A stretch of DNA of 64,000 bases from Orobanche coerulescens (Eukaryota > Streptophyta > Magnoliopsida > Lamiales > Orobanchaceae): the NCBI GenBank assembly GCA_033398695.1, contig CM065817.1, positions 32,436,231 to 32,500,230 of the forward strand. Direction: 5' to 3'. Positions within the stretch are counted from its first letter, which is position 1, and each line of letters opens with the position of its first letter. The translations under genes and the position numbers were made by a program. Of this stretch, positions 9,478 to 21,330 are shown one piece after another. The notes below the pieces were generated by a model. It worked only from the letters and a program-made list of their open reading frames with translations. It ran no database searches and was not told where the DNA came from.

Positions 9478-12265
9478 TGTAATATCAGACAGTAATTTCT
9501 TATCTACTGTTGTATTATTTGGATAATTTGAGTATCATTGTAATCATATTACATTTAGTTAATGTTTATTAATGTCGGGATATATCAGAATAGACTTGAT
9601 TATAAGTGTCATTCGCATTATGGTTGATTGCTTGATGTTGTGTAGATTGTTACATTTTTGGGCTAGGTTTTCTGTGTTTAACGTACGCTAAGATTCAACT
9701 TAACGTACGCTAATGCGTTGACATTACGTACATAATGGGGTACTAGTTACGTACGTAATGCTGAGAATCTTATCCGATCTCAACTTTTGGCATGGGGACC
9801 GGACATGATCCGGATATTTGGCCCTTTCGAGGCAGCCAATTTGACATACATTACGTACGTAATGCTGAGGCTATAACGTACGTAATAAGGTTGGTATTTT
9901 GAGGCAGTAGCCTATGGAGACAGATTACGTTCATAACATCTAAGGTGTAGCGTACGTAAATGAACGTACGTTATCTTCATGCTATAACGTACGTAATAGA
10001 CTGTGTAGCTTATAAAAAGATAGCTTGTGTCTTTCATTTGCACGTTCTAACTTTGATTTTTCTTTCCAACTATCATCCCCCTGCCTCCCTAGACCGATTA
10101 TACTCTTTTCCAACTTGTATTTGAGCCTTGCATCTTGGATTGAAGCTTGTTGATTGGAAGTTTAGAGGTGTTCTTGAAGCCTGGAGTGTGTTCTTGTAGT
10201 TTTGGTGGTTGTTCTTCGTTTCTGAAGGTATGTTGTGCGATTCTACTCTATATTTTTGTAGTTATGATGATAGTGATATGGTATACTACACCTAGTGTTG
10301 AATTAATCAAGTAAAACATGTTTGTGGTTAAGCTTTTTTAACACTTATTGATGAATATGATAATTAAAGGTTTGGAATGAAGATGTTCTTGATGTTTTAA
10401 TGATCATGATCATGTTTATATAAATCATACTCATCTTGCTGGATGTATTAACATCAGTGGAACAATGATAATCATTTAGCTTCATCGTAGTTAAGTTTAA
10501 TCAATGGAATTAATATCATAGAAGTGTTAAAATACCATGTTAGGTATATTTCCTACCTTGGGAAGAACTCGATGAATGTTAGAGATTAGGAATGATGTTT
10601 CTCTTGATAAAGAAATCTTAAATGATATAACACCTTTCTTGATTCGGCTTAGCAAAGTCTTGAGAGATGATAATAATACGGATGAATACAACTATAACTT
10701 TTAATTAATCGAATGTGTTGATAACTTAAGGAAGTATGATCATCATAATAAAGTGGATAGTGTTCTTAAGAAGGTAATACTGATTGTGGTTGATAATGTA
10801 TTGAATTCGTTTATGTTAGTCTTTGTATATAAGTAGATGTTGAAAAACCGTAAGAACTTGGTTGAACCGATTGTTAATGGTGACTTGAAGGTGTTTAATG
10901 CATAAACTTGTTTATAGTGATAACAAGAGTATTAAAAGGACATTTTAGTATAGTAATCCGAATTGTGAAAGACAAATCATATGTATTGAAATTCATCAAT
11001 AATCGGTAGAATGTTCATTGGAATAGAATGAATTATTCGGGTTGGTTTGGGCGTTGTTTCCTACGAATTGATATCAATATTATGTGAATGTATTATTGAA
11101 TAAATTACGTTTCATTCAAGGTTGCTTGTTCGATTGAGTATTTAATCGAGGATAACGTCCGTTTGATCATTTGGAGAAGGACTATCTTTCACCTAAAGAA
11201 TTGAGACAAGTTATCTTGCTTGGTTATAATGATGATTGAATTCTTGTGATGGTTATACATTTTGTGTATATGAAACACTTATGAATATGTGATTCGTAAC
11301 TTGATATTGTTCTTGATGATGTTTCCGTTTTTCATCGTTGGATTGCATTCCCAAGTTCATCACCTTTGAATCGTTGATCTCGTTGATCCTTATTGTCACT
11401 TCGGTGAGTTTCTTGATCCTTAATCGGATATATGATTTATTGAATTCATTGTCATGTTGTATCGTGACATATCTGGAATCATATCTGCGTGCTGATTGGT
11501 TATTGTGTAGGATTTTTGGCCAGGCACATATATAGTCATACATGGATGTTTCCGTATTGGACTGTGCACACGAGACGTAGTTCGTGAGGCTAATTAGGTA
11601 CATTGTCACACGTATATTCTGGATTCCGTATACGGGGTGGACATCTGCACGGACACATTCCAGATCGGGCGTACTGTGATGTCCATCTTGAGCCATATTG
11701 TTTGGTCGTTCATAGTCCATGTATGATTGGATATGTCCGACGGTTCATACGCCCGAGGGGTATGTTCAGTAGTCGGGATATTTCCTTGAGATCTAGTATA
11801 TGTGAATTGTATAATGTTTTGAGAATCATTTATCATGTATATCTGATCCTGTGGTTTGGGCAAAATACTTGTGTTGTATTTTAAGTCGAGGAAAATGTAA
11901 GGCACGGGAAGAGCATGGTGACGGCGAAGGGTTCGAAGGATACTAGTTCGGGGGCCTCAAATCTTTTATTGTCCGGTTATGCTTGAAAACCGTGTAATGT
12001 TATTTTCCGCTTCATTTAAATTATTGACCGATTGTATTGTTATTTGAAGTATATTCCATCTCCATATGGTTTATACTTGTATTTGGATCCTGTGTATGTT
12101 ATGGCCATTGGCCATACTATTTATAAACTCCTAATCGGAGTAATGACTATTTATTGTGGTTCGGTATCACAAGGTAATATATATTCAATCTATATTTTGG
12201 TATTGCCTGGTGGGTCCCAGTGTGGGGTCCACAACACTGTAATAGCCGCCTTTTGGGATGTTACA
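9478..12265 (+). mobile_element. LTR B (full) of the Tekay tandem
   Basis: This 2788-bp LTR starts TGTAATATCAG after a GGGGGGAGTA polypurine tract and ends GGGATGTTACA. Its U5 has TGGTGGGTCCCAGTGTGG near 12208, matching the solo LTR near 3898. TATAAAAAG lies at 10011 and donor-like AAG|GTATGT at 10227/10228. The acceptor position reads TTTTAAG (near 11885) instead of TTTCAG, so the proposed intron may be lost here. A 155-codon minus-strand ORF (11253-11720) inside it has no recognisable similarity and looks fortuitous. Confidence 0.88.
9678..9996 (+). promoter_or_regulatory. Class A/B hybrid palindrome array in LTR B
   Basis: Ten copies are present. Several are half-and-half, such as TTAACGTACGCTAA (near 9679 and 9700) and TAGCGTACGTAAA (near 9948), which join an A-type arm to a B-type arm. 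TATAAAAAG follows at 10011. The hybrids show that classes A and B intergrade. Confidence 0.83.
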
Positions 12266-14003
12266 TTCCAACCAATTCAAAACCAGATACGTATCATAAC
12301 AAAGACAGAGAATGTGTAATAAGATTCTATCTATTTCATCATGAATACCACAAATAGGATAACAAGGATTAAAAAAGATCATATACTTCGAAACGACAAA
12401 GTCTCTCTTCAGCACATCATTGATTTTCATCAGACGATCATACTTTTTGTTCATGAAATCATCTTCTCATCAACTTTCTTCTTCAAATCTTCAACATCGT
12501 CACGTGAAGCAAACAAATCCACATAATCACTTTGTTGCTGGTTTAACAAATCTTCTTACCCAATAAAGAAATTACAAGGTTTTGCCTGAAAGCCAAATTA
12601 TATTACCAACTAAAACATATTAGTATAATGTGTCGTAACACACATACTACAACATTATCAAACAGTAAAAAATAACTTCTACAAAGTGTGATGAACCGTA
12701 GAAATATTATGATCGACACAATCTAAAATTTCGGCAGCACGTTGATCGATTAAAGTGCGAAACTTCCGATTTCTCTAATACGTAAACATATCACCACAGA
12801 AAAACAATTCCAGTGATACATAAAAAAACATAATGTTAGCCATCAAACCGAATTACTACAGCTAGAGACGGTCAAGAAAGACACATTCTAAACAAATTTC
12901 CTGCCGCAATTGTACTTCCCTGGACGTAATAATCAACATTTTCAGTTACCTCTTCAAGATTACTAGCTGTTTGCAGTATTTGTAGCACAAAAGCAGACTA
13001 GTAGTACAATACTGTGAGCATCAAGAAGAAATCACAAGTTCAGGATAATAAAAGTTCTACTCAATTAACAGTATCATTTTTCCCAATGTTGTCATCTTAT
13101 CAACATAAAAAGTTTCAGCACAAAAAAAGTGGTAAAATCTAAATCCCAACTTCAATCTGAAGCTGAATCGGAAAGTTTCATCCCTGAACCACCTCAGCCC
13201 CAAATCGGGAACCGAGGTTATGAAATCGAACCTACAAATAAGACTTTCCAATCGGCCTGAACCGAACAAGAAAGTAACAAATCATTTTTCCCTCGACATA
13301 TTTTAAGAAAGATCTGAGTTCGAGCATGCCAACAACAACCGTATCCACTTAATATCAAGAACACATGTATGAGAGTTCTTTATTCGAATCGCATTTTTGA
13401 AACTAAGAATTTCATTGACAATTTCGGAGTTCCAATAACAACTCACACATACACACACAAAGAGAAAGAGATTGGAAAAAAGGATGACCAGGAGATTAAT
13501 CTTCATGTTGCACTTTGTTGAAAGTCGCATGTATAGCATCCCTTTAGTGTCAGGCACTGTGGGGGGGGGGGGGGGGGTGAAAAGTCACATATATTGCATC
13601 CCTTTGGTGTGAGACACTAGGGGGTCACCCCCAGGGAACCTCCAATCTCCATAAGTATACATAATTGTACCCATGAGCATTACTTAGTCTCCTTCATGAA
13701 ATATCTCTCTTTTTAGAGTAATACAAGTTCATTTTGTGATTATTATGGAAGAAATAGCACAAAACATAATATGTTCATGAGAGGTTTGTGCAGAATATCA
13801 TCACTAACTGCACTTTAATAACCACTATGCAGCGGTCAGTGGCATGATGATTCTAGGTCAATTAATTGTCTGCAATTCATGAGCATTATAATTTCTTATC
13901 AATGTAGCAAAATTTTACGCCGGCAAGCTTTTTGTGTTATACATGAAAATAACTTAGAAATATATATATGAAGTTGAAAATTTAGAAAGGAATGAACACA
14001 CAC
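12266..14003. other. Low-repeat island; no complete gene recognised
   Basis: The sequence is AT-rich and unlike the flanking elements. On the minus strand two weak coding-like stretches are visible. One at about 12,380-12,560 reads SDYVDLFASRDDVEDLKKKV, with MNKKYDRLMKINDVL one frame away. The other at about 12,680-12,775 reads RNRKFRTLIDQRAAEILD and then a stop. I do not recognise either and cannot confirm splice sites. They could be remnants of a host gene or of an old element. The stretch is probably in part the first coding intron of the E2 gene at 14004-14104; I could not find the expected next E2 exon by eye. Confidence 0.4.
13520..13625. repeat. Tandem 41-bp duplication with a G17 homopolymer
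   Basis: Two imperfect units (13520-13560 and 13579-13620) share GAAAGTC-CAT-TAT and GCATCCCTTT-GTGT. Each is followed by a G run: 17 consecutive G at 13561-13577, and a shorter run at 13620-13624. The G17 length may be unreliable in the assembly. Confidence 0.8.
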
Positions 14004-14104
14004 CAACACTGCAGGAGGCTGCAGGGGGGTCCTTCTGCAAATCCTTCAATTCTTTCAAAATTCTCTTGGAATCCATCAAGTTTTTCTCTTGAAGTTAAGG
14101 ACAC
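14004..14104 (-). pseudogene. Exon of a ubiquitin-conjugating enzyme E2 gene (fragment)
   Basis: Reading down from ATG 14076-14074, the exon encodes MDSKRILKELKDLQKDPPAA and then SCSV, ending in G|GTGTGT (donor at 14003). This matches the highly conserved N-terminus of the plant UBC8/UBC10-type E2 family, which transfers ubiquitin from E1 to E3-substrate complexes. The family usually starts M-A-S-KRIL; here residue 2 is Asp. Upstream, CTATAG|GTGTCC (14110-14099) is a good acceptor, giving a 28-nt 5'-UTR segment, as expected for genes with a 5'-UTR intron. The UBC fold and active-site Cys should be in later exons, which I cannot find before the Tekay LTR at 12265. It is a gene fragment or a gene broken by insertions. 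Confidence 0.72.
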
Positions 14105-14483
14105 CTATAGAATGAAATACCGCACACCAGCAGTTATCACTCAGTGAAGAATGTTTCACAATGGAATAAGCATGTCCTATATTGTTAGAAGGGACATAAC
14201 TGTCCAGCTTCCATACCCAGCGAGTTCAAGGATGTAAAATTCACATAGACAAGCAGATATAAGGCCATCTCCAAATGCAAATGTCAACCATCAACCAGTT
14301 ACAGAAATTATGAGACACATTCGACACCTCAAAAAATAATTAATAAATAACTAAAACCCTAGTCGCCAACACGTGATTGCCAAAATAAATAAATAAATAA
14401 AAATAAAATATACATAAAGGAACGACAAAACAAAAGATTGCACACCAAATAACAAACATCGGAATAAATAACTTGTAAAATCG
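14105..14483 (-). other. Probable 5'-UTR intron remnant of the E2 gene
   Basis: AT-rich sequence without ORFs lies between the E2 exon acceptor and the Tekay LTR boundary at 14484. No upstream exon is visible before the transposon begins. Assignment as intron is inferred from position only. Confidence 0.35.
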
Positions 14484-15812
14484 GTGTAACACCCCAAATC
14501 TCGTAAGGGACATTACACGTCGTAGAACCTTCAAAAGGTCTACCAGGCTAACACATGACACATAATCCACAAAACAAATCCCATAGGACACATTAATAAT
14601 AGTAAAATAGGGCCGTGGCCTCGGCCAAAACATTTTAATCAAACATCATAAAGCATAAGTTAACACAAGTTCATTGCCCACGCAGGGGACTTTAACCATA
14701 TTTGTAAAACAACCAAGTAAATATGGTAACAAAACATCCAACACAGACTCGAGCCTCATCTGGTGGGCCATCCTTTGCATGCGTGTCCCGTGCCGGCTCC
14801 TCAGCTCGACCAATACCTGAAATGCATGAGACGCATTTCCCCCATTTAAGGGGTTAGCATTCAAATAGCTAGTGCAAGTACACAATTACATTACATTATA
14901 TACAGAAATGATTCAGCACAGTCAATTCATTTGGAAAACATTTGAAATTCATATTCCAGAATATCACATTGACGTCAAAACAATTTATTAACTCATCTCA
15001 ATATCACAACCATCCACACTTGGTAACCCGTGGCCGTACCCCTTAGTATAGACCCCTAGACGCCCCGTCGAACGCTCTGGGTGGGAAACCACTTCCACGG
15101 CCGTACCCTTTAGTATCGGCCCCCAGAGGTCCCGTCGAACCATCCCCGAGTGGAAGAGCAACAACACACGCACACACAATATCATAATTCATCATTCTTA
15201 TCACAATCGTAACACACATAACGAAATGTAATACATGTACTTGCCTTGAATAATATGACGTGAAGGAAATGGCGAAAGGACAAGTTTGCGGTCCAAATAA
15301 TCTTCACAAATTCGCTCCTATCACAATAACGATATATAAACAATCTCAATATTGCAGAAACGTAAGAATTCATCTTAGTTCTACCCGTTGGGACATTTCA
15401 TCAGACAATACGAGGTCATAAACGATCCCAACCTATTAACGGAGAAAACCTCGAATTCTAATCCGCAAAACTACAAGAGAAGTAAGGGACTATGATTACG
15501 CTATCATAATCTGACAATCATATAACCCAAATCGGACTAGAAGAATGAAAATCAAAACAAAACCCCAAAATCCCCAAAAGCTAGGGTTTTAAGGTTATAC
15601 CTCGATTTAAAGGCGAACCACGGATGATTTGGGGTTAGATTGATGATATGATGCCCCAAAATGCTTCTCAACTGAGGTTTGGATGAAGATTGGCCGAGCC
15701 CTAACTCAAGGGAGTGTTTTCATTGCGGAAGGAAGAAGAAAAGGTGAAAAATAGCTGAAATCATCCTCTGCCAGTTTTGAATAATGGCAGTCGTTACGGC
15801 CGTAACACCTAT
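14484..15812 (-). mobile_element. 3' LTR of decayed Tekay element (truncated)
   Basis: The lower boundary is TGTAACACCCC at 14484 (the minus-strand LTR end GGGGTGTTACA). The upper end is cut: one class C palindrome GTTACGGCCGTAAC (15793-15806) is followed almost at once by the pol 3' end, so most of U3 is missing. Minus-strand features are donor-like GAG|GTATAA at 15600, the direct-repeat module at 15029-15155, CTAAC at 14857-14853 and acceptor TTTCAG|G at 14817. The proposed intron is 784 nt. Confidence 0.8.
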
Positions 15813-15819
15813 ACCGAAA

Positions 15820-18800
15820 CTTACAAAGCGAATAACTCAGGGTATCTCGACTTCATATTCTCTTCCGTATCCCATGTGGCTTCCTATGATCCATGTCTCG
15901 ACCATTTCACTTTAACCAAAGGAATGGTTTTGTGCCTAAGTTGCTTCACACGATGCTCCAAAATCTGAATCGGTCTCTCTTCAAAGGTAATGTCGGGACC
16001 CAACTCCATCTCTCCAAAATCAATAATATGGCTAGGGTCTGGTACATACTTCCTAAGCTGGGAAACATGAAACACGTTATGCACGTGACATAAGGACGAC
16101 GACAATCCTAACCGATATGCAAGCTCTCCAACTCTCTTTAAAATCTCAAACGGTCCAATATATCTCGGACTAAGTTTACCCTTCTAGCCGAAGCCATAAA
16201 CTCCCCGTGTCGGAGACACCTTCATCAAAACATGGTCTCCTACCTCAAACTCCAACGATCGGTGACGCGAGTCAGCATAAGTCTTCTGTTGACTCTGGGC
16301 CGTTACCAACCTATCACAAATCAAAGAAATTTTCTCTCGTCTCAACTACCATATCTGGTTCAGTGCCAGTCAACTCAGATGCATCATCCCAACACAACGG
16401 CGATCTGCACCTTCCATATAATGCCTCAAATGGTGACATTTTGATCGAGGTGTGCCAACTATTGTTGTACGTGAACTCAATCAACGGCAAGTGCGACTCC
16501 CAATCGTCTTTCCAGTCTAAAGCACAGGATATCAACATATCCTCCAGCATCTGTATCATCCGCTCCGAATGTTTGTCTGTCTCAGGGTGGTAGGATGTAC
16601 TGAGTCTCAACTCAGTTCCCAAAGCTCGATGAACAGCCTGCAAAAAATGTGATACAAAACGGCCATCTCGATCCGAAACAATACTCTTAGGAGTCCCATG
16701 CAACCTCATGATCTCTGTAATAAGCACTCGTTCTAGTCTCTCCGGCCCCCAAGTATCATTAATGCCCAGAAAATGAGCTGATTTGGTTAGTCGATCAACA
16801 ATAACCCAAATCTTGTTCATTCCAGTCCGAGTCCTAGGCATACTGGTAACGAAATCCATGGAAATGTCCTCCCACTTCCACTCCGGAATGGGAAGTGGTC
16901 GTAATAACCCCACGGGTCGCTGATGCTCGATCTTAACCTGCTGACAGGTCAAACACTTCGCCACAAACTCGCTAACATCTATTTTTAAATTGCTCCACTA
17001 CTAGTTACTCCTTACACACTTGTACATTTTGCTCGTACCAGGATGTATGGAACAAGGCGTAGTATGATCTTAACTCAAGATCTTCTGTCTTAACTCAATA
17101 TCACTCGGTACACATAATTTGCCGCGAAACCTCAAAATTCCATCATCCTGAACCAGAAATCCAGAGGCTTTCCCCTTCTTCACGTCCTCCATCAACTGGA
17201 CTAAAAATGGATCATCATACTGTCTCGCTTTGATATAATCAACCAAAGATGAAGTGATTTCTAACGCATATAACTGACCTTGAACTCTCTGAACCCAAAC
17301 TTCGATATCCTGACAAATCAAATCCCGCTGGATCCTGCCTTGAGGCGTAAGTACCTCAAACATATGTAGCACCATCGGCTTACGACTCAACGCATCTGCC
17401 ACAACATTGACCTTGCCCGGATAATAAAGAATCTCGAATCATAATCTTTAATTAATTCTAGCCACCTACGCTGTCTCATGTTCAACACTTTCTGACTGAA
17501 GGTATACTTCAGACTCTTGTGATACATGTAAATATTACACGAAGACCCATAGAGATAATGCCTCCAAATTTTTTAAGTGAAGACGACCACAGCTAACTTT
17601 AAATCATGCGTAAGGTAATTTGCTTCGTAAGGTTTCAACTAACGGGATGCATAAGCAATAACCCTATCTCTCTGCATCAAAACACATCCGAGCCCAAGGC
17701 CCGAAGCATCACTATACACCACAAAATCCTCGTTCCCCTGAGGCAAAGCTGGAACTGGTGCGGTAGTCAACCGTCTCTTCAACTCATCAAAGTTATTCTG
17801 CCTATCTGCGTCCCACTCGAACTTCTGAGTCTTCTGGAGTAACTGAGTGAGTGCTATAGCGATCTTAGAAAATCCTTCAACAAACCTACGGTAAGAGCAT
17901 GCAAGTCCTATAAAACTCCTCACTTCCTTCACATTCTTAGGCGGTTCCCATGCCATCACTGCCTCTATCTTCTGTGGATCTACCCGAACTCCCTCCGCTA
18001 AAATCACATGCCCGAGGAATATCACTTCCTTGAGCCAAAACTCACACTTAGAGAACTTCGCATACAACTATTCAACTCTCAAAATGTCTAACACAATCCG
18101 GAGATGTAAAGCGTGCTCCTCCTACAAATTTGTCCAGATACTCAATAAAAACTATGTTCATCAACTGCATCAACACTGCTGGGGCATTGGTTATCCCGAA
18201 AGGCATAACCACAAACTCATAATGCCATATCTCGTCCGAAAAGCAGCTTTCGGTATATCACTATCCCGAATACTCAACTAGTAGTCGCCCGATCATAAAT
18301 CAATCTTCGAGAAGATTGTCGCTCCCTGAAGCTGATCAAACAAGTCGTCAATCTGAGGCAAAGGATACTTGTTTTTGATGTTCAACTTGTTTAATTCTCG
18401 ATAATCGGTGCATAAACGAAGCAATCCATCCTTCTTCTTAACAAACAGCATAGGTACACCCCAAGGCGATGCGCTCAGTCGAATATACCCTTTATCTAGC
18501 AATTGTCCCAACTGCTGCTTCAACTCTCTCCGACGGTGCCATACGGTACGGCGCTCGAGAAATAGGAGCCATGTTCGGCTCTAGATCAATAGGGAACTCA
18601 ACTTCCCGCTGCAGTGGTAATCCCAGCAAGTCATCCGAAAATAAGTCAGGATACTCGTTCACAACTGGAATCGACGACATGTCAACTACACCACCTTCCG
18701 TTTTCAAAGCGTAACACCAGTAGCCTACATAACCCTGGTTCAGAAGTTTCATCGCCTTAAAGGTACTAATCACATTTCCTGATCTACCCGGCTTACAACC

Positions 18801-19866
18801 GACGAGAGTATGCTCTGTGCCATCCTCGGCCACTATCAAGATAGTACGAGTCCGATAGTTCCTGATAGCACCGTGATGATCTAACCAATCGTCCCCGAGG
18901 ATCAAATCCTCACCCTTAAGGTCTATAACAATGAGGTTCGAGGGCTAATCCTAGCTCCCGATCCTTATTGGGCAATCTCTAACTTCTCGATTCCCAACCA
19001 TACGATCATAACTAGGCATACCCACTATAAACGGTTCACACTCGAACAATCAGTCAATACTGATACGACATATACAATCCGAAGCAATAAAAGAGTGAGT
19101 AGCACCCGAATCAGAAAGCACCGAAACTGGATGAGTAAGGATCTGAGTGGTACCTGATGCCATTGGGACATCTGTCTCCTCCACACCTCACATCTGATAT
19201 AAATGGGGGTGCACCGAGCCCGAACTCGATACTACACGGCGATCTGGATGACCCCGACCCCTACCACGGCCCGAACTCTCAACACTATGCTCTTTCTGAA
19301 CGGAAGTGGTAGTCGGAGCTCTGGCGGCCCTGGTAGCCCTCTCGCAATGAACTGCCCGTTGCTCGGCCTGCCCGCAAGTAAAGCAAGTAACTAAATGAAA
19401 TGGATAATCTTTCACTAAATGCTCGTATTGGTTGCAGTTAAAACAAACTCTGTCGCCTAGTGCAGTGGACTGGACCAAACGGTTACTCTGAGACCCTCCG
19501 GCCAGATGAAACAGTCTCTTCCCAGATGCAGGAGCAGACTGAGACTTCGAAAATCGACCACCCTTACCGGCTGAAAAATTGCCAGCAGTCTTCTGTTTCT
19601 TTGCCTCGGAACCCAACTCTAATTCCGGAACAGCCATCTCAATCTCTAGGGCGCGATCCTGGTATTCCTTCAAGGTGGCACACATGAGCGGTGCCATACT
19701 CTACCTGATATGCGGCTTCATGCGCATATTGAAGTAACGGATTTTATCAGCCTCGGTCCTCACTTGCTCTTTCACATAACCCAACTACTGGTTGTAGGTG
19801 ATGATGGTTTCCTGAGGCGTAGCAGTAAAGAACTCCACGATCCTATGCTCTCGAACCGGAGGTGGG
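15820..19866 (-). pseudogene. Decayed Tekay gag-pol (Ty3/gypsy)
   Basis: Minus-strand order is Gag, protease, RT, RNase H, integrase, C-terminal tail. Gag occupies 19188-19866 and has one intact CCHC knuckle (CFNCNQYEHLVKD with Tyr at the fourth Cys) and CFTCGQAEQRAVHC nearby. Protease/RT lies at 18293-18905 ([23 protein letters not shown]) and RT at 18293-18523 ([20 protein letters not shown]). RNase H lies at 17639-18067 ([18 protein letters not shown]) and integrase at 15884-16964 (MDFVTSMPRTRTGMN; VSDRDGRFVSHF; HPETDKHSERM). The tail KVKWSRHGS.EATWDTEEN ends near 15822. Multiple stops and frameshifts split it. At about 19866 Gag is cut and joins copia RNase H, so the 5' LTR is missing. 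Confidence 0.88.
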
Positions 19867-21330
19867 CATTACAGTCAAGCTGTAGAATTCGCAATTCTTG
19901 GCGAAGCATGCATAATCTGGTGGTGCTAAAAGGTTTTATAAAGATGTTGGCTAACTGGACATCTGTATGAATCTTCTCGATCCGAACATATTTATTCTCA
20001 ACATGATTCCGAATGAAATGATGCTTCATATCAATATGCTTAGTCCTCGAGTGAAATACAAGATTGTGCATGATTGCAATTGCACTCGTGCTATCGTACA
20101 TGATTGGAGTCTCTCTTTCATTGATACCATAATCTTGTAACTGCTGTTGCATCCAGAGAATCTGCATACAGCAACTTCCAGTAGCATATTATTCCGACTC
20201 TGCTATAGAAATAGAGTTGGACAATTATTTTTTGCTGGACCATGACACGAGTCTTGGTCCGAGGAAGTGACAAGTCCTCTTCCTATCCAACTTACAGCCC
20301 CCAAGATCCGAGTTGCTCTAGCCTACCAAATCGAATTCTGCTTTCTTAAGATACTACAATCCTACATCCATTGTTCCTTTTACGTACTTAAGGATTCCTT
20401 TGGCTGTGGTGAAGTGTGACTCTTTAGGTGCTACTTGATACCGAGAACACACTCCTATAGCAAATTGGATATCGGGCCTGCTGTCTGTTAGGTATAGGAG
20501 TGAGCCTATAAGCTTCATGTAGGGTGATTGATAATTCATCTTTCCATCTTTATAAGCACTTATCTGTGTGGAAGTGCTCATGGGTGTGGATGGTGATTTG
20601 GAAATGTTCATTCCGAACTTGTTGAGCAGCTGCTTGTTGTATTTCTGTTGGTTGATAAATATACCTGTAGGAAGTCTTTTTACCTGCAATCCTAAGAAAT
20701 AATTAAGTTCTCATATCATACTCATTTAAAATTTACTTTGCATGAGATGAGAGAACCTTTGACATAAAGCAAGGCTAGTTGAACCAAAAATAATATCATC
20801 TGCGTATATTTGAACCATGATGAAATCGTCACCTTCTTGGATTTTGAAAAGGGTTTTTTCGACTGCACTTTTTCAAATCCATTATTGATCAGGTATAGTG
20901 ACAGAGTTTCATACTAGGCCCTAGGTGCTTGCTCTAGTGCGTACATCGCTTTTCTTAGCCTGTACACAAGGTCTCCGCCTTATGTGTTGGCAAACCCTGG
21001 AGGTTTTTCAACATAGACTTCTTTGGCTAGGTCTCCATTCAGGAATGCGCTCATAACATCCATTTGGTATGCAATAAAGTTCTTGTGAACAGCAAATGCT
21101 AGGAATATCTTGATGGCTTCTAGTCGAGGTACAGGGGCAAAGGTTTCATCATAATCTATTCCCTCTTCTCCTTAGGCAAAGTCTGTATTTGTTCCTGATA
21201 ACAACTCCACTTCGACCTTTTTGTTTCAGAATACCCATTTGGTTCCTATGACTGCTTGATGGGTTGGTCTAGGAACTAGGTACCAAACATTATTTCTTTC
21301 GAAACCGTTGAGCTCTTCTTCCATAGAAGT
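19867..21330 (-). pseudogene. Ty1/copia RT and RNase H (decayed)
   Basis: Minus strand, upper to lower: GTKWVF and DYDETFAPVPRLEAIKIFLA (RT fingers/palm, about 21,090-21,240), MDVMSAFLNGDLAKEVYV (about 21,020-21,080), and the catalytic YADDIIFGS (about 20,787-20,812). They are followed by LPTGIFINQQKY and IGSLLYLTDSRPDI (20,354-20,689). RNase H follows with YDSTSAIAIMHN, TKHIDMKHHFIRNHVEN and QLANIFIKPF (19,772-20,167). The YADD box is intact, but many stops and frameshifts prevent expression. The RNase H end at about 19867 runs straight into gypsy gag without an LTR. Confidence 0.87.

Noticed and set aside
11253..11720. 155-codon minus-strand ORF
   Set aside because: It lies inside LTR B, antisense to the element, with no recognisable motif and no preserved counterpart in another LTR.
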